The position numbers were made by a program, and so were the translations under genes. Positions 23,785 through 33,087 of a stretch of DNA of 33,240 nucleotides are shown piece after piece. Position 1 is the first letter of the stretch. The number at the start of each line of letters is the position of its first letter. Source of the DNA: Candidatus Zhuqueibacterota bacterium (GTDB lineage Bacteria; Zhuqueibacterota; Zhuqueibacteria; Thermofontimicrobiales; Sulfurfontimicrobiaceae); contig JAFGMA010000121.1 of the NCBI GenBank assembly GCA_016927835.1, positions 1 through 33,240 of the forward strand, given 5' to 3'. The notes under the pieces were generated by a model that saw only the letters and a program-made list of their open reading frames with translations, was not told where the DNA came from and made no database searches.

Positions 23785-26079
23785 TCACGCCCTTTGCCCG
23801 ATGACGGGCATTTCCAATTCCGGGAAATTTTCTATGGCTCGCTTTAAATGTATTTCGATCTCGAATTCAGGCAGGCATTGCATATCAACATTACAGATGA
23901 CGCAATTCTCTTTAACGCTGCTGCTGAATTGCATATTCTTCCCGTTTATCAAAACATCAATTATCTCAGTTCCGGGTGCAAAAGCGGGAGCGAAATAGAT
24001 ATGGAATTGTTCAGCCTGATGCGTCTTCATTTTCATGTCATAACACCCGGCTTTCATCGAAAGCTCACAATCGAATGCAGCAGGTTCCACACGATAATTG
24101 CTGAATTCAACCCTCTCCCAATTTGAAGGCATTTGAGGAGCCAGTGAAATGATTCGCCTGCGAGCGTCGCCATTCAACCCCAGCAATCCTCGCACGAGAG
24201 GCGTAATCACCTGCGATGACGAAAACAACTGGTGCGGTACCGAGCTGCTGATTGCCCGAAAATATTCGCCTGAAAGCAATTCGGTGTGAAATCCCAACGC
24301 GTCGGCTTCGGAGGAATACACATTGCCCATGAGGTGCCTGAAGGCGGCACCGGGACGATGCAGCCGATATTCTGCGAGAGCGACATAACCATTGACAAAG
24401 GGCCACACACTGCCGCAATTATAATTAACCGGATCGTAAAATGCACTCGCTTTCGAAAGCAGCCGCGCGCCCCAGGCGGTGCACATCTCAGGCGAATCAA
24501 ATGCCCGCAAAAGCCCATCGAGGTTAAGATCATCCACAAGTTCAAACGCCAGCGGAACTCCGTGCCAGGCGGTCACATCATCAGCAAAATCACCATTTTT
24601 TAATTCGGCGAAACGAAGCGTCTGGTTGGCAGCATCATAAAAAATAGAAATAAATGACTCGCGGGCACGGGGCAATAGGTTTTCGCAGGATTGCTTCAAA
24701 TCTGTCTCTTCGAGCAGTTCTGCCAGGTCAATCATGCACTGAATCGCTTTGAGCCAGATGGACGCGAGGTAAATATCGATTTTAATTCCGGATGAGAGCG
24801 CGCCCACTTCCATTGCAGCCAGACCGGCACTGCTGTTTTCCATCAAGCCGTCACCATCGGTATCAGCAGCCAGACAAAACTCATAAGCGCGTTTGATCGA
24901 ATCCCGGCTCTCACGGATGAATGCATCATCCCCGCTCTGCCGCCAGTAATCGTGCATGGCGACGATATAATAAGGTGTGGTTTCCGCGTGATAGTAGCCG
25001 TAGGGATACTTCTCAAACCAATTTATCAATTTACCGCTCAGCGAGAATTCGTGAAAAATTTTGCCGTCTTCCCGTTGATATTGAGCGAAGAGCGCTAATG
25101 CCTGCCGGATATTTTCGAAATCGCCAAAACTGTTGAAAGCCAGCGAATTCAGGAAAGTATCGCCCCCGAAGAACCAGGCGAATCCCGGTCGATTGCTCAA
25201 CCCGGACACAGCATAACCGGCGACCAATCCTTTGCCAATGCCCGGCGCGTCGACCATGCCTTTATCGAGAGCGACTTTTGCCCATGCAAAGGCACGATTC
25301 ACCTGATTGTCCGGCGTTCGGAGCGTCATGAAATCCGTTTCGAGTCGGCGATAATGTTGAACTGTCTCGATATATTTTTCTTCAATGTTTTCAGCAAGTT
25401 GATTGTAAATTTCAAACCACTTCTGGCGCTCTCCCTCACCCCCGGTAAAGATGATCGGAATAAATGATTTTTGCAGCAGCAATGGATCGACAACGAGTAT
25501 AAATTCCATCGGCGCATCCGGCAGGTGATGTCCGGGCGTGAGCGAAATGTTCTGCGCAAAAGGCGACCCGATTAATCCGTGAAATCTTCTTGATCCTTCG
25601 GAAATGAGATAGGCGCGATGATCCTCATTCCAGAGCGTGTACTGCCCACCCAATCCGGCGGGCCACATGGGCTGCAAATCAGGGCGGAATTTGACCGCAA
25701 TTTTGATATCCCAAAAGCTATCCACATCGAGCAGCATCATGCCCCCGGCTTCGTTCAGCGGGACGAATAGAATTTGCCGAATGGTGAATCCCTCATGTGA
25801 ATACAAAATGCTGGTATATTCAGGTCTTACTTGCGTCACTCGCGCCAAATCCGATCCTTTGAGAACCCATTTTTTAGACTCAACAATGAATTCCAGTTCG
25901 ATGTCGTGGCAGATTTTAAACGGATAGATCCAGGCTTCAAAGCTCCCGCGCTCAAATCCCAGAAGGGCAGCCTTGCGCCCGGTCGCTTCACAGAATTTGT
26001 CCGGTTGCGTTGTATGTTCCAGAGTGAGCGAATCTTTGTCAATCGCAAATTTCGGAAATACTCGCTGATGTTTTGTCAT
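23785..26079 (-). CDS. Debranching-type (alpha/alpha)6-barrel glycoside hydrolase
   Basis: The 764 residues contain an N-terminal beta-sandwich (about 1-260) and an (alpha/alpha)6 barrel related to glycogen-debranching and GH15/GH63/GH133-type enzymes. Recognisable pieces are GFAWFFGGDTFLNSLAFNSFG at about 300, the QREDGKIFHEFSLSG block, the DTDGDGLMENSS loop, GSVWPFVNGYVALAEYRLH near 560 and a C-terminal beta domain from about 640. Catalytic acids cannot be fixed without alignment; the Asp of GGDTF and the Glu of MEVGALSSGIKID are candidates. No signal peptide is visible, so it is probably cytosolic and acts on imported oligosaccharides or storage glucan. GAGGA is near the ATG. It follows the VWA/OmpA gene by 59 bases. 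Confidence 0.8.
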   Translation of the reverse strand: MTKHQRVFPKFAIDKDSLTLEHTTQPDKFCEATGRKAALLGFERGSFEAWIYPFKICHDIELEFIVESKKWVLKGSDLARVTQVRPEYTSILYSHEGFTIRQILFVPLNEAGGMMLLDVDSFWDIKIAVKFRPDLQPMWPAGLGGQYTLWNEDHRAYLISEGSRRFHGLIGSPFAQNISLTPGHHLPDAPMEFILVVDPLLLQKSFIPIIFTGGEGERQKWFEIYNQLAENIEEKYIETVQHYRRLETDFMTLRTPDNQVNRAFAWAKVALDKGMVDAPGIGKGLVAGYAVSGLSNRPGFAWFFGGDTFLNSLAFNSFGDFENIRQALALFAQYQREDGKIFHEFSLSGKLINWFEKYPYGYYHAETTPYYIVAMHDYWRQSGDDAFIRESRDSIKRAYEFCLAADTDGDGLMENSSAGLAAMEVGALSSGIKIDIYLASIWLKAIQCMIDLAELLEETDLKQSCENLLPRARESFISIFYDAANQTLRFAELKNGDFADDVTAWHGVPLAFELVDDLNLDGLLRAFDSPEMCTAWGARLLSKASAFYDPVNYNCGSVWPFVNGYVALAEYRLHRPGAAFRHLMGNVYSSEADALGFHTELLSGEYFRAISSSVPHQLFSSSQVITPLVRGLLGLNGDARRRIISLAPQMPSNWERVEFSNYRVEPAAFDCELSMKAGCYDMKMKTHQAEQFHIYFAPAFAPGTEIIDVLINGKNMQFSSSVKENCVICNVDMQCLPEFEIEIHLKRAIENFPELEMPVIGQRA

Positions 26080-26138
26080 AGATGTCCTCGCTGAATATGC
26101 TGCTGTTGAAATGTGCTAAGGTTGATATGTTGCTTCTA

Positions 26139-27818
26139 TCATTTAACAAGATCGAGAATTTTAATTTCCACCCGACGATTGAGCGATCGGTTCAGCATCG
26201 ATGTATTCGGCACCATCGGATGGTTTTCACCGAATCCGCTGTGAGAAATATTTTCCGAGGGGATTCCCCGGGAGATGAAAAAATCCCTGACACTTCGGGC
26301 GCGTTTTTCAGAGAGCTGTTGATTATAGGCTTCGGTTCCCAGGTCATCGGTGTGACCACTCACTTCAAAAATCAGATGCGGATTATTTAAAAAATATTCA
26401 GTGACAATTTCAAGATCGGTGATCGATTTTGCATCGATTTCATACTCATCGTTCTTGAAATGAATCATACGCAGCATCACCGAAATTCCTTTTTTCAAAC
26501 GCGATAAAGCGATATTTCGTTCGAGTGAATATTTTCCCCGCATATCGAGAAATGTATCGATCACTGAAATGAAATAATCCGGGGCATGGGCATAAATTGT
26601 ATAGCGCCCCATGGCGCGGGGGATTTCGATGCGATATTTGCCAGCCGTACTCGCCTGCGCCCCCAGAGCCTGCTCGACAGATGCCGGTTTCACAGTGATC
26701 TGCGCACCGGGCACGGCTTGTTTGGTTGAACCATCGACTATTTCGCCTGAAAGGATGAAGCTCTGGCTGGATATCGGAGCGCGGTAAGCTGCTTTGAGAA
26801 TCGTGTCAGCGAAGGAAAATGAAAATTCCCGGTGCGATCCATCTTTCTCCGGGAACGGGGATGTATACGCAACTTGATAATAAAACTGAGACGCGAGGTG
26901 TGAAGATAGTGTGCGGAATGCCGAGAGCAATTCATGGGCGGATTCGGCAAAATAAAAATTCCCGCCGGTTCGATGCGCCAGTATTTTTAGATTTTCACCG
27001 CGATAATTGTAGCCCACCGGGAATATCCGGATGCAGTTTTCCGGCAAACACGAATCGCCGGATGCCATCCCGCCGGCAAAGTGGACAACCTGGTGCAGCG
27101 AAAACTTGTCTCCGCTGGTTTCGCCGTCCGTGAGCACTACGATGATGCATTGCCCGGTTTGTTGTTTCAGCAATTGGATCGCTGCATACAGCGCATCGTA
27201 TAGATGCGTTCCGCCCCCGCTGGAGATTGCGCTGATACGCTTGCGCAGCGAATCCTTATTTGTTGTAAAGCGCTGGCTTACCACAACATTATCATTGAAT
27301 GCAATCAATCCGCAGGGCATATCCAGATGATCGATAAACTGCAATGCTGCGGATTTGGCTTTTTCGAGTATCTTGCCGGTCATTGACCCACTCATATCCA
27401 GCAGCAACATCAAGTGTCTGTTTTCCAAGCCAATTAAGCGCATTTTATCATCAGCACTTAAATCCGGTTGATGCTCGATCACCTCAAACTTCCGGGGCAG
27501 ATGCATTCCTTTATCGGGATGCGTCTCGTGACCCGGTTTCCAGAGCAAATGCCAGTTATCAAGTTTGCCATAAGGCGGCGCCAGCCCGATGACGGGATGC
27601 GAGGCATCATCCTTTATGACCAGCTTTAATCGCACTTCAGGAAAATGTTCGCTATTTACCGGCATCGCCAGAATGCTTAACCTGGCAAGCTGTTTTTCCG
27701 GTAATGGGGATGCTTCGCCAGTCCGGGATTTTTCATGCATCCCTGAAAAAGGTGCGCACCGCATAAGAATGATATTCAGGCAGGCGACGCTGAATAATTG
27801 TATGGCGAATAATTTCAT
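26139..27818 (-). CDS. VWA - carboxypeptidase-regulatory-like - OmpA fusion lipoprotein
   Basis: The 559 residues start with a signal sequence and a possible, atypical lipobox (ILMRC). A von Willebrand A domain follows, with a MIDAS motif DMSGSM (Asp141, Ser143, Ser145), VVLTDGETSGD and a final FPVGYNYRGE region. From about 350 comes a CarboxypepD_reg-like beta domain (GEIVDGSTKQAVPGAQITVK). The end, about 470-555, is an OmpA-type peptidoglycan-binding domain with EVSGHTDDLGTEAYNQQLSE, RARSVRDFF and NRSLNRRVEI. It should sit in the cell envelope, tethered to peptidoglycan, presenting a metal-dependent adhesion domain. It is odd in a glycan-enzyme block. The ribosome site before ATG is weak, and the upstream gap is 106 bases. 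Confidence 0.88.
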   Translation of the reverse strand: MKLFAIQLFSVACLNIILMRCAPFSGMHEKSRTGEASPLPEKQLARLSILAMPVNSEHFPEVRLKLVIKDDASHPVIGLAPPYGKLDNWHLLWKPGHETHPDKGMHLPRKFEVIEHQPDLSADDKMRLIGLENRHLMLLLDMSGSMTGKILEKAKSAALQFIDHLDMPCGLIAFNDNVVVSQRFTTNKDSLRKRISAISSGGGTHLYDALYAAIQLLKQQTGQCIIVVLTDGETSGDKFSLHQVVHFAGGMASGDSCLPENCIRIFPVGYNYRGENLKILAHRTGGNFYFAESAHELLSAFRTLSSHLASQFYYQVAYTSPFPEKDGSHREFSFSFADTILKAAYRAPISSQSFILSGEIVDGSTKQAVPGAQITVKPASVEQALGAQASTAGKYRIEIPRAMGRYTIYAHAPDYFISVIDTFLDMRGKYSLERNIALSRLKKGISVMLRMIHFKNDEYEIDAKSITDLEIVTEYFLNNPHLIFEVSGHTDDLGTEAYNQQLSEKRARSVRDFFISRGIPSENISHSGFGENHPMVPNTSMLNRSLNRRVEIKILDLVK

Positions 27819-27924
27819 TGCGAATCACTGTTGGCTGGCGAAGCGACACATTTATAAGACTAATGTATAACGAAGCTGCCGCCCTGTGGTTCCTTTGTTA
27901 ATCATTACAAAAAGCGTGTTGCTC

Positions 27925-29934
27925 TCACTTCGAATGGCGCGTGATCCCCTTCCAATCGTCCGTTCGGAAAGGTGACGCTGGCAGTCCGGCTTTGTTGTAG
28001 AGGTTGCATACCGGATTCATCGCCCAGCCATAGCGCACGGCAACCGGTTCAGCGATTTGGGGGTGACTCACGACCACAGTTTCACCATCGATGCGTGCGT
28101 TCGCCCAATGAAATACGCTGTCATGTCCGGCGATGGCAAATCCTTTGAGCGCGGAACCGTTCTGAATGGAAAGCCCACCGTCAATATGATCGAATGTCAA
28201 CCGAATCGTGTTCGCTTCCACTTTCATCGATTTGTAGATCGGACCGGAAAATACAATATTTTTCCCGTAGACCCTGCCCAGCGCATTCAACGCCAGGCGT
28301 CTTCCCACTTCCTGCTTGTTTTTCGGGTGAATATCGAATGCTTCACCGATGTCGATTGCCAGTGCCATTCCTGTGTTGGGCAGCGACAGCGTCATGAGTT
28401 GTGCTTCACGCAGTTCTGCCCAGGCATCATCTGCCGGTTCGGATTTGAGCTTGCCAAAATTTGCCAGTTGAACGAAGAGGAACGGAAAATCTCCCTGTCC
28501 CCAATGGGAGCGCCAATCAGTGATCATTGCCGGAAACAGGCTTCGATATTGAAAAGCGCGACCCGCATTGCTTTCACCCTGGTACCAGATAGCGCCGCGA
28601 ATAGCATACGGGAGCAAAGGTGAAATCATTCCGTTAAAAAGTACGCTCGGGCGATTCGCATTATGCGGGGTTGGCGGTTGCGCTGGCAGCGTTTTTAAAT
28701 TAATATCCAGCGGATCGACGCGATAATACCAGTTTCCCGCGAGAGATATTGCACCATGCGATTTTGACGCCAGCGATAATTGTTCGGGTAAACCGTAAAG
28801 CCCGCCATAATTCCCGATATCAAGCACCTGTATGGCAATCACATTTTCTCCCGGACTAAACAATGAATCGGGAATAGGATAATGGCGTTCAATCTCACAA
28901 TGCCCTTCGCCGCCCACTCGGACGCCATTAAACCAGGTATTATCAAGATCATTGATGGGTCCGATGTTAAGTGTCAGTATTTCGCCTTTCCAGGTTTCCG
29001 GAATCATCACCGATTTTCTGAACCAGACCAGACCGTCGACATGCTTCAGCCCGGCATTTTCCCAAAAAGCAGGAAGGTTCATGGTCTTCCACGAATCGAG
29101 GCTCAAAACCGGATTTTGCCATCCCCGATCAAAACCGCCCAGGCTATCTATCCGCTGAGTTACGGTACGGTTCCATGCTGCCAGGCGCTCCCGGTGGACT
29201 TCCAGAATTTGTTCTTCTGAGCGTCCTTTTTTTTCAATTTCCTCGATAAGTTTGGCAAAATCGGGCAACTGCTTCAGAGACTGTGTGCTGGTCCAGGCTT
29301 CTGCTACGGTTCCGCCCCAGGCAGTCTGGATCAAACCAATTGGCAGATCGAGTTTCTCGTCCAAATGACGTCCGAAAAAATACGCTACCGCCGAAAAATC
29401 GGGGATGGCAGCGGGAGTGCAGATATGCCATCCTGTGCTGTTCACTTCTGCCCTTGGCAACTCACTCATGGTTCGGTTGACTTTGAATAGCCTGATATTC
29501 GGGTGATCGGCAGCGGCGATTTCCTGCTCGTAGTTGAGCACCTTTCCCCAGTCCGCCAGCGGCATCTCCATGTTTGATTGCCCCGAACAAATCCACACTT
29601 CGCCGACCATTACGTTTTTATAGCGGATCGTATCTTTTCCGATGATTACCAATTCGAAAGGTCCGCCCTGTGAGCGCGCCGGCAATTCGACTCGCCATTT
29701 GCCGGTCTCCCCGACCGTGGTGCTCAGTTCCTGGTTATCAAGCATCACACGAACCTTTCCACCGGGATCAGCCGTCCCCCAAACAGGTACGCTGATATCG
29801 CGCTGCAAAACCATCTTATCGCCGAAAAGCGCAGAAAGCCGAATATTGGTGGCAGGATCCCTGAAAAGCGAACAACTCGCCAGCATCAAAAATGCGATGC
29901 AACATACAACCGCCACATTCAGTTTTGAATTCAT
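27925..29934 (-). CDS. Sialate O-acetylesterase-family lipoprotein
   Basis: This SGNH-type esterase family removes acetyl groups from sialic acids, xylan or other sugars. From ATG 29934, preceded by GGGAGG about 7 bases upstream, the 669-residue product has a lipoprotein signal ending LASC (Cys21). Then come RLSALFGDKMVLQRD and the nucleophile Ser120 in CSGQSNMEMP, an inserted jelly-roll domain (about 300-400), IWYQGESNAGRAFQYRSLFP, and AFDIHPKNKQEVGRRLA carrying the Asp-x-x-His pair. The frame is open 31 codons further up, but that stretch has no start signal. It probably faces the periplasm or the cell surface. Its GH67-like neighbour makes acetylated glucuronoxylan a reasonable guess as substrate; sialic acid is less likely because no other sialate genes are seen. 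Confidence 0.9.
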   Translation of the reverse strand: MNSKLNVAVVCCIAFLMLASCSLFRDPATNIRLSALFGDKMVLQRDISVPVWGTADPGGKVRVMLDNQELSTTVGETGKWRVELPARSQGGPFELVIIGKDTIRYKNVMVGEVWICSGQSNMEMPLADWGKVLNYEQEIAAADHPNIRLFKVNRTMSELPRAEVNSTGWHICTPAAIPDFSAVAYFFGRHLDEKLDLPIGLIQTAWGGTVAEAWTSTQSLKQLPDFAKLIEEIEKKGRSEEQILEVHRERLAAWNRTVTQRIDSLGGFDRGWQNPVLSLDSWKTMNLPAFWENAGLKHVDGLVWFRKSVMIPETWKGEILTLNIGPINDLDNTWFNGVRVGGEGHCEIERHYPIPDSLFSPGENVIAIQVLDIGNYGGLYGLPEQLSLASKSHGAISLAGNWYYRVDPLDINLKTLPAQPPTPHNANRPSVLFNGMISPLLPYAIRGAIWYQGESNAGRAFQYRSLFPAMITDWRSHWGQGDFPFLFVQLANFGKLKSEPADDAWAELREAQLMTLSLPNTGMALAIDIGEAFDIHPKNKQEVGRRLALNALGRVYGKNIVFSGPIYKSMKVEANTIRLTFDHIDGGLSIQNGSALKGFAIAGHDSVFHWANARIDGETVVVSHPQIAEPVAVRYGWAMNPVCNLYNKAGLPASPFRTDDWKGITRHSK

Positions 29935-30030
29935 CGATTTACCTCCCTCAATTTTTGCTTTAAATTTAGATGACAGTCTATGATTCGAATGTCGATTTAA
30001 TGAGATGCGAACACCCAAATGATCCATTTT

Positions 30031-30879
30031 TCAATCCAAAGCCGACTGCTTGTTTTGTAAGGCTTTCCTTGCGTAGCTAACATTTAACGATATCTGGTCA
30101 ATCGTTTTGGGAAACATGCCCACCACAACTGCATCATTATTTTTAATGTTGTCAAATGCGAACCGGAAGGCATTTTGCACCGACTGCTGGGTGGCGCATT
30201 TTCTGTTGGCAGCGAGAATTTTGAATGCAAGACAGGTTTTCGGCGTTTGCCGGATGATACGACACATTTGCACCGCATCGTCATCGCGAAATTCTTCCTC
30301 CTGCAATTGAAACGTTCCTTTCACCAGATTGCTTTCGCGCGGCTGTCGGCTTATATTATAAAAACATGCCATATAAAAATCAACATCCCAATCGTGGTCT
30401 TCGGAGTAGCATATTACTTCCGGAATATGTGTGCCCAATCCGACCTGGACACCGCAATCGCGCATGCATTTCAGATAATCCTGTACCTTATCGATTTTTC
30501 CCTGCTGCCAGAGTGTATCGGTTTGCGACCCATGATGATAAATTCCAATCGCATCAGCCGCAGCTATGATTCGGATATTTTGAAACACATCGGACATTTC
30601 CGAGGCAGTTTGCGCGATCCAGTGCATGTTGCCACCTTTTCGCCGGTACAACTCCAGCCAGTGCAATATCCGATGATAATCACCCCGCGCTTGAACCGTA
30701 TTGATGCCGGCTTCTTCACACCGCTGTAAAACTTCGACCACTTTTTCCGCGATGTAAAAATCAGCCATCTCCCGGCTCATGGCTTCCGAAAAATGTGAAT
30801 TGCCACAGAATGGATTGCCGCCGACAATCAGGCGCGTGATTTTGTGCGGACCGAATTGGATTTCAGGTATGGTGCTCAA
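30031..30879 (-). CDS. Aldo/keto-reductase-like TIM-barrel protein
   Basis: The 282-residue protein begins FGPHKITRLIVGGNPFCG, the opening strand of AKR-like TIM barrels. It keeps INTVQARGDYHRILHWLELY, ADAIGIYHHGSQTD and VQVGLGTHIPEV. The usual Asp-Tyr-Lys-His tetrad is not evident, so it may not be a reductase; similar proteins occur next to sugar enzymes in environmental bacteria. Three Cys in CMRDCG and MCRIIR are noted without a known role. The start is TTG 30879, with AAGGAG 5-6 bases upstream, and no better ATG fits. It is cytosolic by lack of signal. It lies between the GH67-like gene (89-base gap) and the esterase (96-base gap) and probably serves the same sugar pathway. Confidence 0.72.
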   Translation of the reverse strand: MSTIPEIQFGPHKITRLIVGGNPFCGNSHFSEAMSREMADFYIAEKVVEVLQRCEEAGINTVQARGDYHRILHWLELYRRKGGNMHWIAQTASEMSDVFQNIRIIAAADAIGIYHHGSQTDTLWQQGKIDKVQDYLKCMRDCGVQVGLGTHIPEVICYSEDHDWDVDFYMACFYNISRQPRESNLVKGTFQLQEEEFRDDDAVQMCRIIRQTPKTCLAFKILAANRKCATQQSVQNAFRFAFDNIKNNDAVVVGMFPKTIDQISLNVSYARKALQNKQSALD

Positions 30880-30968
30880 ATTATCTCCTTTTCCGCCAGC
30901 CTGTTATTTATAATCAAAAAAATAAATCTTTCACAAGTGGATGTTAGCATCACTTCTTAACTTGCTCC

Positions 30969-33014
30969 TCATAAAGCATTCGCCGGCGTAAAAATCCAAA
31001 AGTCTCCGCCGAAGTATGTTTTGCCCTCAAGTATAGTTCTCAGCCGGATGAAGTATCTACGATTGGGCTTTAAATTCATCAGATGGACGCTGACAATTTC
31101 ATTTGCTGCACATACACCGAGATTCAATGTTTCACCATAATCCGGGATTTCGAGCCCGTAGTCCAATATCACCCCGGCGCGTTGATTCAATCGAAACCGC
31201 AGGGCTGCGCTGCCAGTATCGACCTCCGCAATTTGAATCGGCGAAAATAGAAAGGTTTTTGGTTTATGTGGCACAATTTTCTGCGGAATTTTTTCCCTGA
31301 CCGAATCGAGAAAAGGCTGAATATCTTCCGCCGAAGCGAGCGCAGCCTCACTAAATCCATGTTTGCGCATATCGTTCTGAAGACGCCGCAATTCATCGAA
31401 AGCCCAGCATTGCCAGGATCGCAAGTCAATATCATCCGGATTTCGCGCACCGGCTCTGCTCGCCCAGATGAATAAATCAATTGCCCGCCAGACCTCTGCA
31501 GCATAACGTTGATGCAACAAAATTTTTCTCAAATTGGCGTAGTCCGCATCAGCAAGAAGTCCTTGCAGCATCCGCAGCGTATCGAGATCCGTTTGCGCCA
31601 GTGTAACTGCTTCAGTTCCTTCCTGCCAAATGTGAATCACCGTTTGTCTATCTGGCTCATCCAGCGCTTTCCAGACCGGTTGCCAGTCCGGGTCCCATTT
31701 CGGCATATCACCTCTGCCCCGAAACTGCGACAGCCGATCGCTCCGGGGAAAATTGCTGTGTTTGTCATGCGCCCATATACCCAGCACGTAATGGGATTTG
31801 CAGCGAATGGGGAAGGTATCTTTCAGTATCTGTTTCAGCAGCGCCTGTCCCGGCTGACCGGGCACCAACTGATACATTTTTAAAAGAAATTCGTCCCAAA
31901 TCTGTTCGAGCGATTTTTCCTGATTGGACAGGAGCTGCGTAACGGCGTAAAGATTTACCTCGTTCAATGTTCCGAGGGCACTGACGGCGCCGTGTTGAAC
32001 GCGCATCACCGCGCCCCGCCCATTGTGTTGCCACAGATTATTCAGGCGGTACCGATAATAGCCCGGCGCGCAAAATGGCAGAACCGATCGTCCATAATAT
32101 TCGCCCGTGATATCGAGCTCCAAAATGCACGGGTGCTCTCCGATTTTTCCGATGCTCGGGTGATGTGGATTGTAGGGCTGCCAATCCTGAACCGGACCTT
32201 TATGCATCCCGGTGAAAGCCACTCCCCTGGCGTCGGTAAGTCCTTGATTATGCCAGGCGATCTCTTCGGGTTCATGCACGAACGTGCGAATAAACAATTC
32301 CTTGCCTAAATCATTGACGATGCAACCGCCGATATGTTCCACAGCCATACGAATACGCTCCGATTGCGGCGGTACAGGTCGCTCATAATCGCCGTAATGG
32401 GTTGAGCACCAGTCACACGTACAGAATGTGCGCCAGGGCGGTGTGGGAGCCGATCCGAACATGAGTATCACCCCATCGATGTCCGGAATTTTGGCGATTC
32501 CCTCACGGTATGCCTTTGCGCGCATCTGCCAGAGCTCGCTGTCAGGAGCGTAGCACACGTCCACGGGATTCTGCTCTTTTTTGATCCCTGAAAACTCGTG
32601 CGCCCAGATATAGGATTTCATGCCGTGGCGATGTGCCAGCGAAATGCCTGAATTCAAACCTGCCACGCGCGATTGGCTGTGGTCGTCATCGCCCAGTATA
32701 TCATCGATATTCATGATCAATCCGTGCGAAAGCTGAATATGATTTGCACCGTACTCTGCCGCCCGTTCGATGGTGGCACGAACAGCGTCGGGCTCCGGAT
32801 CAAGCAGCATCCAGCCGTTAACGAGTGCTTGCCCGTTTGCCCATGATCCGATCGCGATCACCGGCTGCTTTTTTTGCCCTGGGAAGGCTTGCTGAAAGAA
32901 AATTGAGGAATCGGATTGTGCGGTTTGCCCTGCGAAATCTAATCGGAAACTGAGAATCGATTGAAACAGAATGATAAGCGCAAGCGCGCTGAGTAGCTTT
33001 TTATTTATTGTCAT
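30969..33014 (-). CDS. Secreted GH67/GH115-like (alpha-glucuronidase-like) protein
   Basis: The 681-residue protein has an N-terminal signal segment (residues 6-28) and a TIM-barrel-like core similar in layout to alpha-glucuronidase relatives. The core includes AAEYGANHIQLSHGLIM, DGVILMFGSAPTPPW, CTCDWCSTHYGD (a Cys triplet with CxxC that could bind a metal), LFIRTFVHEPEEIAW, GPVQDWQPYNPHHPSIGKIG, and ELDITGEYYGRSVLPFCAPG. The C-terminal 90 residues form a small beta domain. Glu and Asp residues in HEPEE and LELDITGEY are possible catalytic acids, but I cannot prove the family. GGGAGAA lies before ATG 33014. With the downstream acetylesterase it suggests removal of side groups from acidic xylan-like polymers. 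Confidence 0.65.
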   Translation of the reverse strand: MTINKKLLSALALIILFQSILSFRLDFAGQTAQSDSSIFFQQAFPGQKKQPVIAIGSWANGQALVNGWMLLDPEPDAVRATIERAAEYGANHIQLSHGLIMNIDDILGDDDHSQSRVAGLNSGISLAHRHGMKSYIWAHEFSGIKKEQNPVDVCYAPDSELWQMRAKAYREGIAKIPDIDGVILMFGSAPTPPWRTFCTCDWCSTHYGDYERPVPPQSERIRMAVEHIGGCIVNDLGKELFIRTFVHEPEEIAWHNQGLTDARGVAFTGMHKGPVQDWQPYNPHHPSIGKIGEHPCILELDITGEYYGRSVLPFCAPGYYRYRLNNLWQHNGRGAVMRVQHGAVSALGTLNEVNLYAVTQLLSNQEKSLEQIWDEFLLKMYQLVPGQPGQALLKQILKDTFPIRCKSHYVLGIWAHDKHSNFPRSDRLSQFRGRGDMPKWDPDWQPVWKALDEPDRQTVIHIWQEGTEAVTLAQTDLDTLRMLQGLLADADYANLRKILLHQRYAAEVWRAIDLFIWASRAGARNPDDIDLRSWQCWAFDELRRLQNDMRKHGFSEAALASAEDIQPFLDSVREKIPQKIVPHKPKTFLFSPIQIAEVDTGSAALRFRLNQRAGVILDYGLEIPDYGETLNLGVCAANEIVSVHLMNLKPNRRYFIRLRTILEGKTYFGGDFWIFTPANAL

Positions 33015-33060
33015 ACCGAGTTCTCCCGGGAAGATCGCGGATTAGACGTCTTTAGTTTTG

Positions 33061-33080
33061 GCGCAAGAAGCATCTTGCGC
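33061..33080. terminator. Perfect hairpin between ABC-2 permease and GH67-like gene
   Basis: The arms GCGCAAGA and TCTTGCGC pair perfectly around a four-base loop. The hairpin starts 7 bases after the minus-strand stop of the permease. The T-rich tail (TACCTTTTTA) is on the plus-strand side, where no gene ends. On the minus strand it is followed by CAAAAC, so it may be a REP-like hairpin or transcript stabiliser more than an intrinsic terminator. Confidence 0.4.
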
Positions 33081-33087
33081 TACCTTT

